Of a stretch of DNA of 18,334 nt, positions 1 to 11,005 are shown in pieces. The first letter of the stretch is position 1. Each line of letters begins with the position of its first letter. Location: NCBI GenBank assembly GCA_009602725.1, contig WELB01000016.1, forward strand, positions 536,765 to 555,098, given 5' to 3'. The position numbers and the translations under genes were made by a program. The notes beneath the pieces are model-generated. The model ran no database searches and was not told the origin of the DNA. It saw nothing but the letters and a program-made list of their open reading frames with translations. This stretch comes from Spirogloea muscicola. Lineage: Eukaryota > Streptophyta > Zygnematophyceae > Spirogloeales > Spirogloeaceae.

Positions 1-8
1 CGCCGCCG

Positions 9-9
<1 letters not shown>

Positions 10-101
<92 letters not shown>
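10..101. repeat. 92-nt homopolymer T run
   Basis: An uninterrupted run of 92 T lies between a short CGC-repeat stretch (1-9) and the first readable coding sequence of the hydrolase gene. It may be an assembly or library artefact, a poly(A) tail of a retrocopy inserted on the minus strand, or an extreme intron pyrimidine tract. The third is weak because no AG follows closely. It truncates the N-terminus of the gene to its right. Confidence 0.95.
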
Positions 102-102
<1 letters not shown>

Positions 103-2427
103 TGCACGCGGTGTGGGCCGGCGCCCCGCGGCCCGGCGGCCTGCGTGGCGGCTCGCTGCCGCTGGAGCTCGAGGTCGACGCCGCCGTCCCCCTGCCCGCC
201 ATCGTCGGCGCCGTGCACGAGCTCGAGCGGGACCTGCTGGCGCTCCCATACCACACCCACTCCTGGGACTGGAGGTGAGGCACCGGCAGCGCTGCCGGCC
301 TCGCCCACTGTCCCGACTGCAGAAGCAGGCCAGATCTGGCCCTCGCGTCAGCGTCAGCGTCAGCGTCAGCGTCATCGCTGTCTTGCATCGGGAATTTACT
401 TCAGCTGCTCACTCATTTCGTGTGGCCGTTGGTGGCAGAGGGCACAACATCAAATACGCTGTGGCCGGCTACGGCAAGCCCCTCATCATCGTCCATGGCT
501 TCGGTGGGCCCCCTCTGCATGATCAAACGTGACCATGGTGTGCCCTCTGCAGCAGCCTCAGTCTCGCCATGCAAGGAATCGATGTCATGTTGTGGGCTTC
601 TCTGCCTGCGCTCAGGGAGCAACGCGGGCCACTTCCGCAACTTGATCGCGCATTTGGCTGACCGCAACCGTGTCTACGCCATTGACCTCCTGGGCTTCGG
701 CGACTCGGACAAGCCTGCCGGGGCTGAGTATGGCCCTGAGCTGTGGGCAGAGATCATCAACGGTATGCATCTCAGTGTGTCCATGCTGTGTCCCTCTTGC
801 AGATGTTCAATCGCTTGGAGTCAAAACTTCCTGTGAAACTTGCTTGAGCACGGCATTCACAAGGGCTTTGGACGTCGCTGATGACGCCGCCTATCTCCGG
901 GACGTGGTTCTGATGACAAACTCCCACTGTGTTCACAGACTTTGCAGTGGAGCTCGAGGAGCCGGCTGTGCTTATTGGCAACTCCATTGGATCCCTCACT
1001 GCGCTAACGGCGGCAGCAAGAGCTTTTGAGAAAAACCAGGTTCCGGCAAGGTGATTGGTGCCTCACATGCATGCACACATGATCTGACTGTGGATTGTAA
1101 TAGGCTCAGTCGAACCTGTGAGGCAGTTCTCTTGCACAACAGAGCGAAGGCACTTGGTGCATCTCAGGGAGAGCTTGTTAAGCTTTTGGGAAAGCGTGCT
1201 CTATGTGGCTTGGCTTCCCGTGTTGCTTTGACAATGGCCATCAGTGTGACATGAAAGACTGAGATTTGAGGAATTGGCTACCGAGCAGGGGCTTGGTGCT
1301 GCTCAATTGCGCTGGGGCCATGAACAGGAAAGGCCTTGAGAACGACGAGGCAATTCTCAAGTATCTCCGGCCAATCTTCGTTGCCATCGAGTTTTTATTG
1401 AAGAAGCCGAGGATTGCCTCGTTCCTATTTAACAAGTACGCCGCCTGAGCCCTAGCCTCTGTGTTTCATGAATACAAAGACTTTTGTTTTTGGGTAGATC
1501 ATCGCGTATTCCCGCCAATTAGCCTAAGGAGACATGCAAGCAAAGGGAATGACGCATAAAGCATGCTTGCTTGTTTCCCGACGCTAGTGTGATGGCGTTG
1601 CTTAGGTTTCTGGAGATGGGCTCATCAGTGGCCCGGGATTAGTTGTGCAGGTTCCGCAGCAAAGCCAACGTCAAGAAGATATTGCAGGAGCAGGCATATC
1701 GCAACTCTGCGGCAGTCACGGACCATCTGGTGGACATTCTGTACGAGCCCTCGGAGCACCCGGGAGCGTTGGACGTATTTGTCAAAGTCTTCACAGGACA
1801 CCCAGGTCAGACCTATGAAATGAATTTTTGCCACATGCACAAACTGATGCGAGGATTCAGACTGTCATGTAGCTCAACATGCTATGGTGTTTCTTATTGT
1901 GCTACGTTGAGCCCCAATATTCCAGGTCCTCGACCAGAAGTGCTGATGGGGAGCATCGCTGCGCCAGTATTGGTACTTTGGGGTGAAAAGGATCCCTGGA
2001 CTCCTCCCTCAGGCTCTGTAAGCGTCTCATATTAACGACACGCTGCTAATTCACAGATTTGTTGTTGTTGTCGTCAATATTCAGGAGTGTACTGTTCCAT
2101 AGGTTGCCCAGTCTAGATACTGAATTTGCTGTCTCGGATTTTAGGGAAATCTTGCAACACGCTCATGGGGCATGGCTATTTATTAACTATAGAATGTCTA
2201 ATAAGGCTTTTGTTGTCAAGCATTGCCTGTAGTATATACTGATCTAATAGCAGCTCGTGAACACATTCATCTTTGACCAGGTCGCAAGGTACTTCAAGAA
2301 TCTGGAGGATCAAAGGGAGAACGTCAGAGTGCTCCCGCTGCCGGACGTGGGACATTGCCCACACGATGATCGCCCAGAACTTGCTGCAGACCTCATCCAG
2401 AAGTGGCTTGACACACTTGACTCATGA
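102..2427 (+). CDS. Alpha/beta hydrolase, chlorophyll dephytylase/pheophytinase-like (5' partial, 8 exons)
   Basis: Serine hydrolase of the plant plastid alpha/beta-hydrolase group; closest in my reading to chlorophyll dephytylase CLD1 (phytol removal from chlorophyll), with pheophytinase-like proteins as the alternative. Exons by frame and GT-AG sites: <102-274, 439-503, 616-762, 939-1050, 1289-1435, 1651-1805, 1926-2017, 2281-2427; joined they give 345 residues from 102 plus a TGA stop. Visible features are WDWRGHNIKY entering the fold, the oxyanion-loop motif HGFG, YAIDLLGFGDSDKP, the nucleophile elbow GNSIG (catalytic Ser), the acid in WGEKDPW and the catalytic His in VGHCPHDDRP, so the triad is complete. 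The start codon and any transit peptide are missing; coding sequence runs back to the T run. The last acceptor (2280/2281) is least certain, because an earlier in-frame AG near 2250 would add about ten residues. Substrate is inferred from family resemblance only. Confidence 0.88.
345..374. repeat. Hexanucleotide microsatellite (GCGTCA)x5
   Basis: Five exact tandem copies of GCGTCA lie in the first visible intron of the hydrolase gene, upstream of its acceptor at 437-438. The array is a likely length-polymorphic marker with no evident coding role. Confidence 0.95.
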
Positions 2428-3021
2428 CCCATAGGGTTGCAAGTTTAAAGGATAGGGTAGTAGTCAACCATTGTGCATTTGGAGTGCCTTGTGTGATTTT
2501 GGCTTGCGCTGTTTTCAGCTGATTATGATTACTTACTTAAATAGGGTCACAGTTAGGTGCAAGACTTTCTTGACTGCTTGCAGTTTGTGCATATTGTACA
2601 AAGCATTCATACGGTGCTGCGGAAGTGTTGTGGCGGCTCACACCAATTCCGCAAAACGGCTCACACAAGATGGCTTACACATGCAAGCCGAAGAAGTAGA
2701 TGACCATCACGCAATCTGGAGATACTCATTACCGTTTCCTCCAACTTGTACATGTGTCATGATTTTATTCTGGCTCTGGCCGCTCTGATGTGGATTGACT
2801 ATCTTAAGGCTAGCTATTTTAAGGCTAACTTCAATCGAAGTTGAGTAGAGGTGGTGTGTCTGCTGTGCTTGTTATGAGCTTTTCCTTGTACACAATGTAC
2901 AGGTTTGCATAGCTGAAGAGCCAGGCTCACAGTTCCGATTGCAAGCTTAACCAACTACAAGTGGCAAGACTATTGGGCCACTGTGGAATGACAAGACTCG
3001 TGGATGATATCGTGAATGCAA

Positions 3022-3026
3022 TGTAA
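3022..3026 (+). promoter_or_regulatory. Candidate poly(A) signal TGTAA for the hydrolase gene
   Basis: TGTAA is the usual polyadenylation signal of chlorophyte nuclear genes. This copy lies about 600 nt after the hydrolase stop; another plus-strand copy is at 3472-3476. The long distance makes the assignment tentative. Confidence 0.3.
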
Positions 3027-3283
3027 TGGCAAATGTTGCCTCGTTAATTGGGAATGTTTGTTTGTTAGGCAGAATAATACATGGCCAGACCCAAGGTCAT
3101 GCTATCTATAGTCTTGCTTGCCTTCAAAATTATACAGGAACAGCTTCCACAAATGGTATTCATAGGTTTAGTATACATATGAGATTAGGTGAGCAATGAT
3201 TCATTGCTACGAAGTAACTTGAATGAGTGTATTTGACTGGTCACAGGTTGATACCAAGCCTCAAAAGGAGTTTCTGTTTAAGC

Positions 3284-3288
3284 TTACA
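3284..3288 (-). promoter_or_regulatory. Candidate poly(A) signal TGTAA for the acyl-ACP synthetase gene
   Basis: On the minus strand TGTAA occurs about 270 nt after the stop codon at 3556-3558, a plausible 3' UTR length for a green-algal gene. Confidence 0.4.
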
Positions 3289-3346
3289 GGAACAAACAAT
3301 GAAGCTGTGCAGTGCTTGCAATCACTGCCAGTAGCTGAAGCAACAC

Positions 3347-3368
3347 TTCCATTATCACGATAATGGAA
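3347..3368. repeat. Perfect inverted repeat, 10-bp arms, 2-nt centre
   Basis: TTCCATTATC at 3347-3356 is followed after AC by its exact reverse complement at 3359-3368. It lies between the two convergent genes. As RNA it would form a hairpin on either strand, opening one or two central pairs. Confidence 0.85.
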
Positions 3369-3555
3369 TGAGATGTGCCGGATTGGCAGAGAACTCATGC
3401 CCTCGATGGACTGAATTGACAGTACTTAATAGTTGGAGATGCTACACGCTCTTAAATCGTTCACTAGACCTTGTAAATTGGGCTAAGTATATGTCTCAGT
3501 GGTCAAAGTACTCAACTGAACAACTACAATGAGCGCGGTGTCCAAGAACAGGGAG

Positions 3556-6500
3556 CTACAAACTGTCAATCTCAGCCTCATATCGAGACGCAATGACTTC
3601 TCTCCGCATCTTCATGGTTGGAGTAAGGGTCCCACTTTCTACCTGAGCATGAGATGCAATCACTGTGCACTCAGTCTCGTGTAAAGCCTGTCAATACAAT
3701 CTCATGACTTGCAGCTTAGACTGCTCTAAGACCGTAATGAAGTCTTGTTACGGACCAGTGATCAAGAAGCCTCTGCCAACAGCACACCGTCAAGTCACTC
3801 TCACTGAACTTGCAGCTGCTTTGCTATTTGCAAAGAAGAACACACTGCGGTTTGACCACGCCTAGGCAAACAGAAACAGCACCAACCAAACAATCCATCC
3901 CCAATGTGTGCAATTTAGGAGTAGTTTGTCAAACACTGCGAGGGCCAAAGCATGCACAGAGCCCAGTGATGTGCACCGTGAAGGGCTCCCTCAGCAGCTT
4001 GAAGGAGCCAATCCTCTCAAACGGGCTAGTGCACCCTCCGGCGGTTAAGCTGCACCACAAAAGCACCATTGACAAAGTGTCCAAGGCTATCAAGCTTTCA
4101 GGACTTGCTCCGTACAATCAGAGCAGAAGTGTGACCTCTGCACCTTCACTTTTCAAGCAGGATAGGCGCAACAAAGGAGCACTGCCGTCATTGGTCTACT
4201 CATGTGTGCATCTATCAGCCATGGCTTTGAGGTCCACATCCTTACGTATCATTGATCTCGCGCTGCACTACCGCGTAGCGCTCCTCCTCTGTTGGCTGGT
4301 GAGAGGGGTCACCCTTCATCTTCCTCACAGCGGCCGTCAGCTCCTCATCGTTGGATACGATCAAGGCCCCCAAGCGACGCTTGTCCTGACGCCATGAGAA
4401 ATAGGAAAGGCATTTAAGTCAAGCTCAACATAAGCTCACATTCTACATGCACGGCTAGTACAAACAACCAACCGGCTAGAGGAGCTGCTGCGACACTGCT
4501 CTAGATGAGTTTAGACCGACTCTATCAACTTGGAAACCCTGGCCATGACTTGGCCGTGATTAGGTTCACCTGGCCAACAAGCATAATCTGCTGGACAACC
4601 TTGCTCTGCAACACTGCCTCCTCGATCTTCACCGGTTCAACATTCTCACCTGCAGTAATGCCCATTCAGGTGCAGTGGCATCAGCCTGACTGCTATGACT
4701 TGTATTGCTGGGACTGCCTGGACTCAATCCTCAAGCCACATCATTTACATTCAGAAGGAGATAGATGCGCCCATTCTGGTCTTCTCTGTGTTCTCCTGAA
4801 GCTACAGCTCTTGTTGCCGCAATCTTAGACAAGAAGGGACCGCCTAGTTTCACTTGATCATGGCCCATGTCAACAGCCTTGCTTCTCCTACTCATTCTGC
4901 CGCTCTTCGAAACCCACAACCTGCAGAATCTCACCATTGGCAAGGACGATTGTGTCCTTGGCTCGTCCGTCCAGTACGAGCAGACCGCCCGCATTCCGAC
5001 CTGCACCATAAGCCGTGCTTGGACTTATCCAGCCCAAATCCCCCGTTTCAAACCACCCCTCCTTGTCAATCACTTTTGCTGTGGCTTGGAAATTCTGCAA
5101 GCACCCACGGGAATTCTTCGATAATAGAGGTGTATGCTCACGTGCATGGTAAGCACATAATGGTGTGCAATTTCTTGACAACAGACAGACGTCACAACAA
5201 GGGCAGTTTTGTCCAGGATTGACTACAATGTCCATGTTGCAGCTTGCAAAGGGGAAATATAACACAGAACAAATAAGACTTAATCATTTGCCAGGCTGCG
5301 TGCATCAACATGTTGCAGTATCACCTTATAGTAGCCCTTCATGATTGGCTGGCCCCTGGCCTGAATTACCCCTTTGATCCCCGCCGGTTGCGTCATTCCA
5401 GTGATTGGATCGACAACCTTGATTTCAACCCCACTTATAGGTCCACCCACAGTGCCCAACACCTGACGAGCAAGCAACAATATTTCAACTCAACCCCTGA
5501 AGCATTGGCCTTTGGTGACATGAACGTTCACTAACTTCCTCCATGATAGGGCTCAACATGTTTAATGCAGGCCACGACGCTGAGCATCAAGTCATAGCCC
5601 CCTCCTCACTATGCACAAAGAAAGGTAGACCTCTCATCATCAGCACGAACAGTAGCATTGCTGGAAACAGAGCAATCGCGATGACACTCACATTACATCG
5701 AGGCGTCCTAACAGTGAGCACTGGTGACGTCTCGGTGAGGCCGTAGCCATTGAGGAGCTTGATGCCCACTATCTGACCAAGCAGCAAAGGCAAGATCGTC
5801 AATGCAACAACCATTAGCTCTTTATCAGCCAAGCATGCAAGAGATTCACATGCCTGAGCACCGACTGACAAGAACAATCTGAATGACCTCTAACATTGTA
5901 AGACCACCACAGACTGGCCTGCTGCAGGTATCTCACCTCAAAGAACTTGTCGACGTGCGAAGGCAGACTGCCGCCCCCACTGACTCCCACCTGTGACCAG
6001 CCAGCACTTAGGCTTGTCAGACGTAATGAGCACAGCAGCGACACCTCACCTCGACAACACCAGAGTCACGTAGCTGTAGCCTACCATGCCGCCCTTGCCC
6101 ACCTGGGAAGCACAAACAACGACATCAAAAGCTATGTGCATGCCTGCCGACCACAGCGGCCGGCTGTACGCACCTTGTTGATGCCGATGGCAGCAAGGAC
6201 CTTGCTGTACACCAGCTTCACTGCCAGGAGGTGGAGGGGCAGGAGGGCGGCCATGCGGACCGCCGCCAGCACCCACTGCGCCGCCGCCTGCGCCCGGTCC
6301 ACGTTCTGCTTCGTGCTCTCCAGATCGAAGCCCTGCAAAAGCCCCCGAGTGCACAAGCATAAGGACTGACTGGCATAGCCACAAAGCCATACTCCCGAGC
6401 CTTTCAGCTGATTGGCAACCTGCAGGAGCGCCTGCAGCAGCACTCAGCTAATGCTCGTGTGTGCAGGACGCTACTCACCGCGAAGACACGCCGGTTGTCC

Positions 6501-9163
6501 ATGTACGCCTGGCTGGCACTCATGAAGAACCTCGCCAGCGCAGCACGCGCCGGCGACGCCTGAGCGAGCTTCTTCTGCACGCCGCTGGATCAGGCCAGCC
6601 CAGACGTTGGGATGATGAGCTGGGCAGCGACTTCGACGACAAGATGAGGGCCGGCACCGGCAGGCATGCCGTAAAGGTGACCAGCGGGCCACCCTCCTCA
6701 GGGGCGCTGCTCAGTTGCAAGATGAGAACTGATACGAGGTAACCGCTCAAAGTACAGGCTGCATTGCAGGTTGTGCCAGAACAAGCATGCATGGAAGCGG
6801 TGGTGGCGAGCCCCGCTTACCTGTAGAGGATGTCAAACACCAAAGGCACGGCCACGAAAAAGTCTGGCGACGTCTTCGTAAGGTCCTCCTGTCAGTAACA
6901 TGCGACATTATGACTGGCATTAGCACGCCGCCCCAGAGGCCAGGGCCCACGGAGGTCACTAGGGCAGGCATAACAACCAGGGCAGGAACTGCGAGGGGCA
7001 GCGCGCGGCCAGCATATGCACCTTGAATTGCTTGACATTGCTGTAGACCTGACGGACGCCGCGGCTGAGCGTGTAGTACTCGGCAGACCTCTCGTACATG
7101 TGCCACGGCGGCAGCAAGCTCAGCACAACGTCGCCAGGGGTCGGCGAGAGGACCGTGTGGTAATTGTTCACCTGTGCCAAAGCCCCCCTCATTTAACCAT
7201 CAGCCAATGCACCGGACTCGACTGCAAAAGCAGTATGTCAGTCAGGACAGCACGGCTGCTAGGCTAGGCACGACCGTTGCCGGAGCTGTGCAGTACGACG
7301 CACAACATGCAGGATAGGATATATCAGTGTCACACTTCTGACGAGCCCACCTGGTGGAGAAGATTGGCATGCGTCAGCATGACGGCCTTGGGGTTCCCGG
7401 TCGTGCCAGACGTGTACACCAACGTCGCGACATCGTCTGGTCGGAGGCATGCTGCTGCGCTGTGCTGCCGCCGCGCTGCTGCACGTGCCCCACCGTGCCA
7501 CTGTCAATTCCGGCTGGCTGTTTTGGACATACACTGGCCCAGGTTCAAAAGGCTCCAGCTGCACAAGCCCTCACTTCTCAAACAGCAAATAGTGCTTCAT
7601 TTCAATTCAACTGCGACCAAGAAAGTATAAACTATGTGTACATTTACAAGTTTGCTACATCTCCTCTGTATGTTCTCAAATCCACCACAACAGAGAACCA
7701 TGTTCAAGTACAGGCAGCGGCTTGCACGACAGGTGGAGCAACCAGCAACACAGAATAGAGGGCAGCATAGCTCGCCAGTAGCACGTGCCAGGTGGCTCAC
7801 CATGGCCGTCGGCGGCGGCCAGGGCCTGGCGACTGGTTCGCCCGGCGTCCAGGATCTCCTGGTATGTGTGCACTGGGAATGGCAGCCCGCCGGCACCTGC
7901 TGCCGGGGCTGCACCCCACAGGCAGACGGCGAACTTCAGCTCCGCAGCTGCTGGCCCAAGCTTCGGCGCCAGCTTCTCCAGGAGCTCCGCGTTCTCGACG
8001 ATGAGCACCGTACTGCGTGCAATGGAGGACGACAACAACTGAAGACTCAGATGTCAATTGAGAATCTAACAGTGCCGCGGTGGCCAGCAGCAGCAGGCTC
8101 TTGCCACACCGGCTGGCACCGTCATGCACGCACCTGTCGGAGTGTGCAGCAATGTGTGCGAGCTCTTCGGGCGATGCCTTGGCACCCCGCACTGCATCAG
8201 CGGCAGCCGCCATCATCACGCCTGCATTCAAGACAGCGATGGTGGACGTGAGACGAGCCTTGGGGAAGACAGCCAAGCGGTCATGCAACTTCACACCAGG
8301 CAGCTGCCAAACCCCTGAGTCTTGACGCCAAGGCCATGACCTGGGCAGGCGAGTAGCGGGGCCCACCTTGGTCTGCGACCATCCAGCGGTAAGAATTGTC
8401 GGAGAAGAGCGCAGCGGTCTGGCCCGGGGCCAGGCCGAACACCGCCAGGCCCTCTGCAAAGTCCGAGATCGTCGCCTCCAGCTGCAGGCGACACAGGCGG
8501 CACTGTGAACCAGGGCCACGACCAATCCACTGCACTGTACGACGTCCTGGCCTGCCTTTGGGGGACGGGTAACGGGGGCCACACCTGACGGTACGTGATG
8601 TCCGCCGGCGGCTCGTGATGGTGGTCAGAAAGCGCCACGCTGTCACCGAACTTGTCGGCCAGCGTGCGCCACATGTCGGGCAGGACTCGCCACTCCCGCT
8701 CGGTGACGCCACTGTTGCCGCTGCCGACGCCGCCGAGGCCGACGCTTCCGTTGGTGCTGCTCTGCTGCGGCGGCTCCAGCGAGCTCCCCACCAGCACGGC
8801 CGTGTTGGGGGCCATCTCCTTGCTCGGAGGCTGCATGCACGCATGTCAGTCCAGCGCCCGCAGCTGTGAAGCTCATGCAAGAGCTGCCAACGTGCAGAGA
8901 GCAGGCGGAATGGCGGCCAGCTGCTGCGCTAGCCAGAAGCCTCGCCTTGACCATGCGAGCTGCCCCAAAGGCGCCGCTTTGACGATGGCCGGCCCAAAGC
9001 GTTGCCTTGCAACAATTGCGCCCTGCTGCTGCCCCTCGCTCACCTCCATGACGCAGTGGACGGTGCACCGCCGGCTGCCAGCGCCGGCGCCCCTGCCGCC
9101 GGCGCAGCGCCGGCGGCGCCCCNTGAGGCCGTGGCACGCCGCCATGGCCGCCGTCGAGCTCAT
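3556..9163 (-). CDS. AAE15: Plastid long-chain acyl-[ACP] synthetase, AAE15/AAE16 type (complete, 18 exons)
   Basis: Acyl-activating enzyme expected to adenylate free fatty acids with ATP and load them on acyl carrier protein in the plastid. Exons, 5' to 3' on the minus strand: 9163-9044, 8830-8585, 8481-8367, 8221-8134, 8012-7801, 7436-7351, 7171-7022, 6888-6821, 6584-6479, 6332-6174, 5990-5937, 5772-5692, 5462-5325, 5094-4935, 4649-4570, 4385-4246, 4049-3977, 3642-3556. All introns are GT-AG and all phases close; 2163 nt gives 720 aa, the usual family length. Residues 1-40 form a basic, Ala/Arg-rich transit-like peptide ending CTVHCVME. Motifs: [10 protein letters not shown] (about 268-277), [12 protein letters not shown] (476-486), [10 protein letters not shown] (554-563), [17 protein letters not shown] (584-599) and the C-terminal LTPTMK with the presumed catalytic Lys703. 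The ATG at 9163 starts an in-frame transit-like exon. An ambiguous base at 9123 makes residue 14 undefined. AAE15 and AAE16 cannot be told apart here; a cytosolic acyl-CoA synthetase is less likely. Confidence 0.93.
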
Positions 9164-9394
9164 TCCGCCGCTCTGACTTGAGCTGCCGCCTCAATGCCGC
9201 GTCGTCATCAACCTGGCAGCCAGCACTGAGCAGCAGCCGCTACTGACGCCGTCGCAACGGCCGGCGTGGTCCGTCACAGGAGCTTCAAAGCCTCAGCCTA
9301 AGCCCCGCGGCGAGGACTCCAGCTGACGGCCTCCGCGCCCTCCTGACGAGATCCTGGCAGCCTCCTAGTGCTGCCACAGCCAGCGAGCCGCAAA

Positions 9395-9432
9395 CAAGGT
9401 CCCAATTGTGGCACAAGGTCCCAATCGTGGCA
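9395..9432. repeat. 19-bp tandem duplication
   Basis: CAAGGTCCCAATTGTGGCA (9395-9413) is followed directly by a copy with one substitution, T to C at its thirteenth base (9414-9432). It lies about 230 bp upstream of the synthetase start codon, so it could be a doubled promoter element or plain slippage. Confidence 0.93.
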
Positions 9433-9649
9433 CTGCCGCGAGAAGGCGCGGCCTTGGCAGCCTCGGCGGCGGGCAGCTCCGCGCCGGCAGGGCCCTTAGG
9501 CGGCGCCGCCGCGGCCGCTCCTGCCCGTTGCCAACTTCCTCGAGCGCAGGTCTCGCAAGGGCAGCTCGACCGCCTCTTCCTGCGCCCGCAGCCCGTCCTG
9601 CGCCGAGACTCCTGGCTTCGGGGAGGCGCCGGCAGCCGCTCCGCGCTTC

Positions 9650-9686
9650 GCGGCGGCGGCGGCGGCGGCCGCGGCGGCAATGGAAT

Positions 9687-9717
<31 letters not shown>

Positions 9718-9722
9718 CGGTC
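9650..9722. repeat. (CGG)n-type low-complexity tract
   Basis: Two runs of imperfect GGC/CGG triplets separated by a short AT-containing spacer. They generate spurious poly-Gly, poly-Pro and poly-Ala frames on both strands. Confidence 0.85.
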
Positions 9723-10247
9723 GCGGGAGGAGCGCCGTGGGCAAACCCAATTGTCCTCTGCGGGCAGCGCCAAACCGTCCCGCACACGGTGTCACAGCCG
9801 CGGCGAGACACCCCACAGCTTTTCGCACGTCAGAGCGGCCCAGCTCAGACGGTCCACCCCGTCGTCCCGTCGGCCCCCCGCGCCGCGACCCGCAGAGGAT
9901 GCCTCGGTGCGGATGTGCACGCACCCTCCCAGACCCGCGGGTTGGGGGCGTGGTCCCCCCCTGCGAAGAGACACGTGGCGTGCAGATACGCATCCACGCG
10001 ACGGCACGTGCTGCTATGCTCCGGGCGCCCATTGGTGTTTGACGGATAGGGTGGGGCCCGCCCCCGGCCGGCCCTAGCCGCTTTCGCCGCCGTGTGGGAA
10101 AGGGTTCCACCTGCGAGCCGGGGCCCGTTCCCACTGCGCCCGATTGTCCACTCCGCCGAGAGGCATGGACTGCCCATGGCGGATCTGCCGCAGCATCCTG
10201 CCGCTGGCTCCGTAAGAGAGACACTCTTTCAGTAGGGGGCGCTGCTA

Positions 10248-10325
10248 TGAATGGCCAGCCCAGACAAAAAGGATGAACAAACTTCGAAAGGCCCAGGAAG
10301 GCGCTAAGGCACAGCGATTCAAGTG
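10248..10325 (-). repeat. Solo copy of the retroelement 3' tail (minus orientation)
   Basis: Read on the minus strand this stretch gives AGCGCCTTCCTGG, then TTCGAAGTTTGTTCAT, then CTGGGCTGGCC. The same order appears on the plus strand at 17590-17645. The element ORF is absent, so it is a tail-only fragment about 3 kb from the main cluster. The stem-loop here is degenerate on its second arm. Confidence 0.7.
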
Positions 10326-10668
10326 GCCATTGGGTGTTCGTTCCCTGCTCCATTATTTCAATGCACGCAGGCTTCTCCCTGCTCAATGTCGGGCATCTAT
10401 TGCTCCGTGAATCCACGGACCTGTGATCAAGCAACCCGAGCACCCTGAATGTCGGTGTGAGTGAGCGCAGTGGAGTAGCGACAATGGTTGGAGCTGGCAA
10501 GAACGTTGCAGCAAGGGGCTGCGTTGAATTACCCATCGAAAGAAGCTACCTGTGGCAGCATAGTCATGTGGTCACGCCGGAGGCGCCAGCCCCCTGGCAC
10601 AGTAGCTGTCAGCTCCAGACAAAGTCAGAGCAGCTGTTGTTGACAAAAAAGTTCTGAAGTCATGTAAG

Positions 10669-10673
10669 TTACA
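10669..10673 (-). promoter_or_regulatory. Candidate poly(A) signal TGTAA for VPS2
   Basis: TGTAA on the minus strand lies about 330 nt after the VPS2 stop codon. This fits the chlorophyte signal and a moderate 3' UTR, but no cleavage site can be seen. Confidence 0.4.
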
Positions 10674-11005
10674 TTCCCCAACACTTTTGCCAACATTCTT
10701 TCTTAAGTGACACTCTGGAGGGTCTGCGCTCAGAAGCGGAAAATGGCTCGCGCTTGGTTAGCAACAGGAACTGCACACAGCGTCCTGCGCAGTTTCCGCG
10801 CGCCATATGCCTGCGTGCAAATCTCAAGCCTACCACTTTCAACCATACCTCATTGAGCACACCTTGATAGCCACCACGCGCCTTTGATTTCCAATCAGAA
10901 TTGTGTGTCCTCACAACAACAAGCACGCAAGAAGTGGCAGCCTCCTGGTGGTCTTTCAAGGCACCTCCCCCAATCATAAATGTAACTTGTCTACATCTTC
11001 CTGTT

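Larger units (their letters stand above)
2428..3555. other. Intergenic region between convergent genes (3' UTRs)
   Basis: No convincing exon on either strand. The stretch is less GC-rich than the flanks to its right and must hold the 3' UTRs of the hydrolase (+) and the acyl-ACP synthetase (-). It contains a perfect 10-bp-arm inverted repeat (3347-3368), a short direct repeat of TTAAGGCTA type near 2803-2828, and candidate TGTAA poly(A) signals on both strands. Confidence 0.7.
9164..11005. other. GC-rich intergenic region upstream of the acyl-ACP synthetase and downstream of VPS2
   Basis: No exon chain with recognisable protein similarity on either strand. Long open frames near 9285-10536 are driven by GGC/CCG triplet tracts and encode only Pro-, Ala- and Arg-rich low complexity. 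The part next to 9163 should contain the synthetase promoter and 5' UTR; the part below 11005 should hold the VPS2 3' UTR. It also holds a 19-bp tandem duplication (9395-9432) and a solo retroelement tail (10248-10325). Confidence 0.65.

Noticed and set aside
6050-6106. Exon-like stretch within a synthetase intron (minus strand), flanked by CAG and GTGAGG
   Set aside because: Including its 53 nt would shift the frame, while joining the 6174 donor to the 5990 acceptor directly keeps frame and restores the family motif [13 protein letters not shown]. It is at most a cryptic exon.
6585-6606. GGGCTGGCCTGATCCAG in a synthetase intron, resembling the retroelement tail
   Set aside because: Only the GGGCTGGCC core matches; the flanking tail blocks (TTCGAA, TTCATT) are absent, and the sequence includes the normal intron acceptor.
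9285-10536. Long overlapping open frames of up to about 346 codons on both strands
   Set aside because: They are created by CGG/GCC triplets and high GC, encode Pro/Ala/Arg low complexity with no recognisable domain, and overlap in several frames on both strands.
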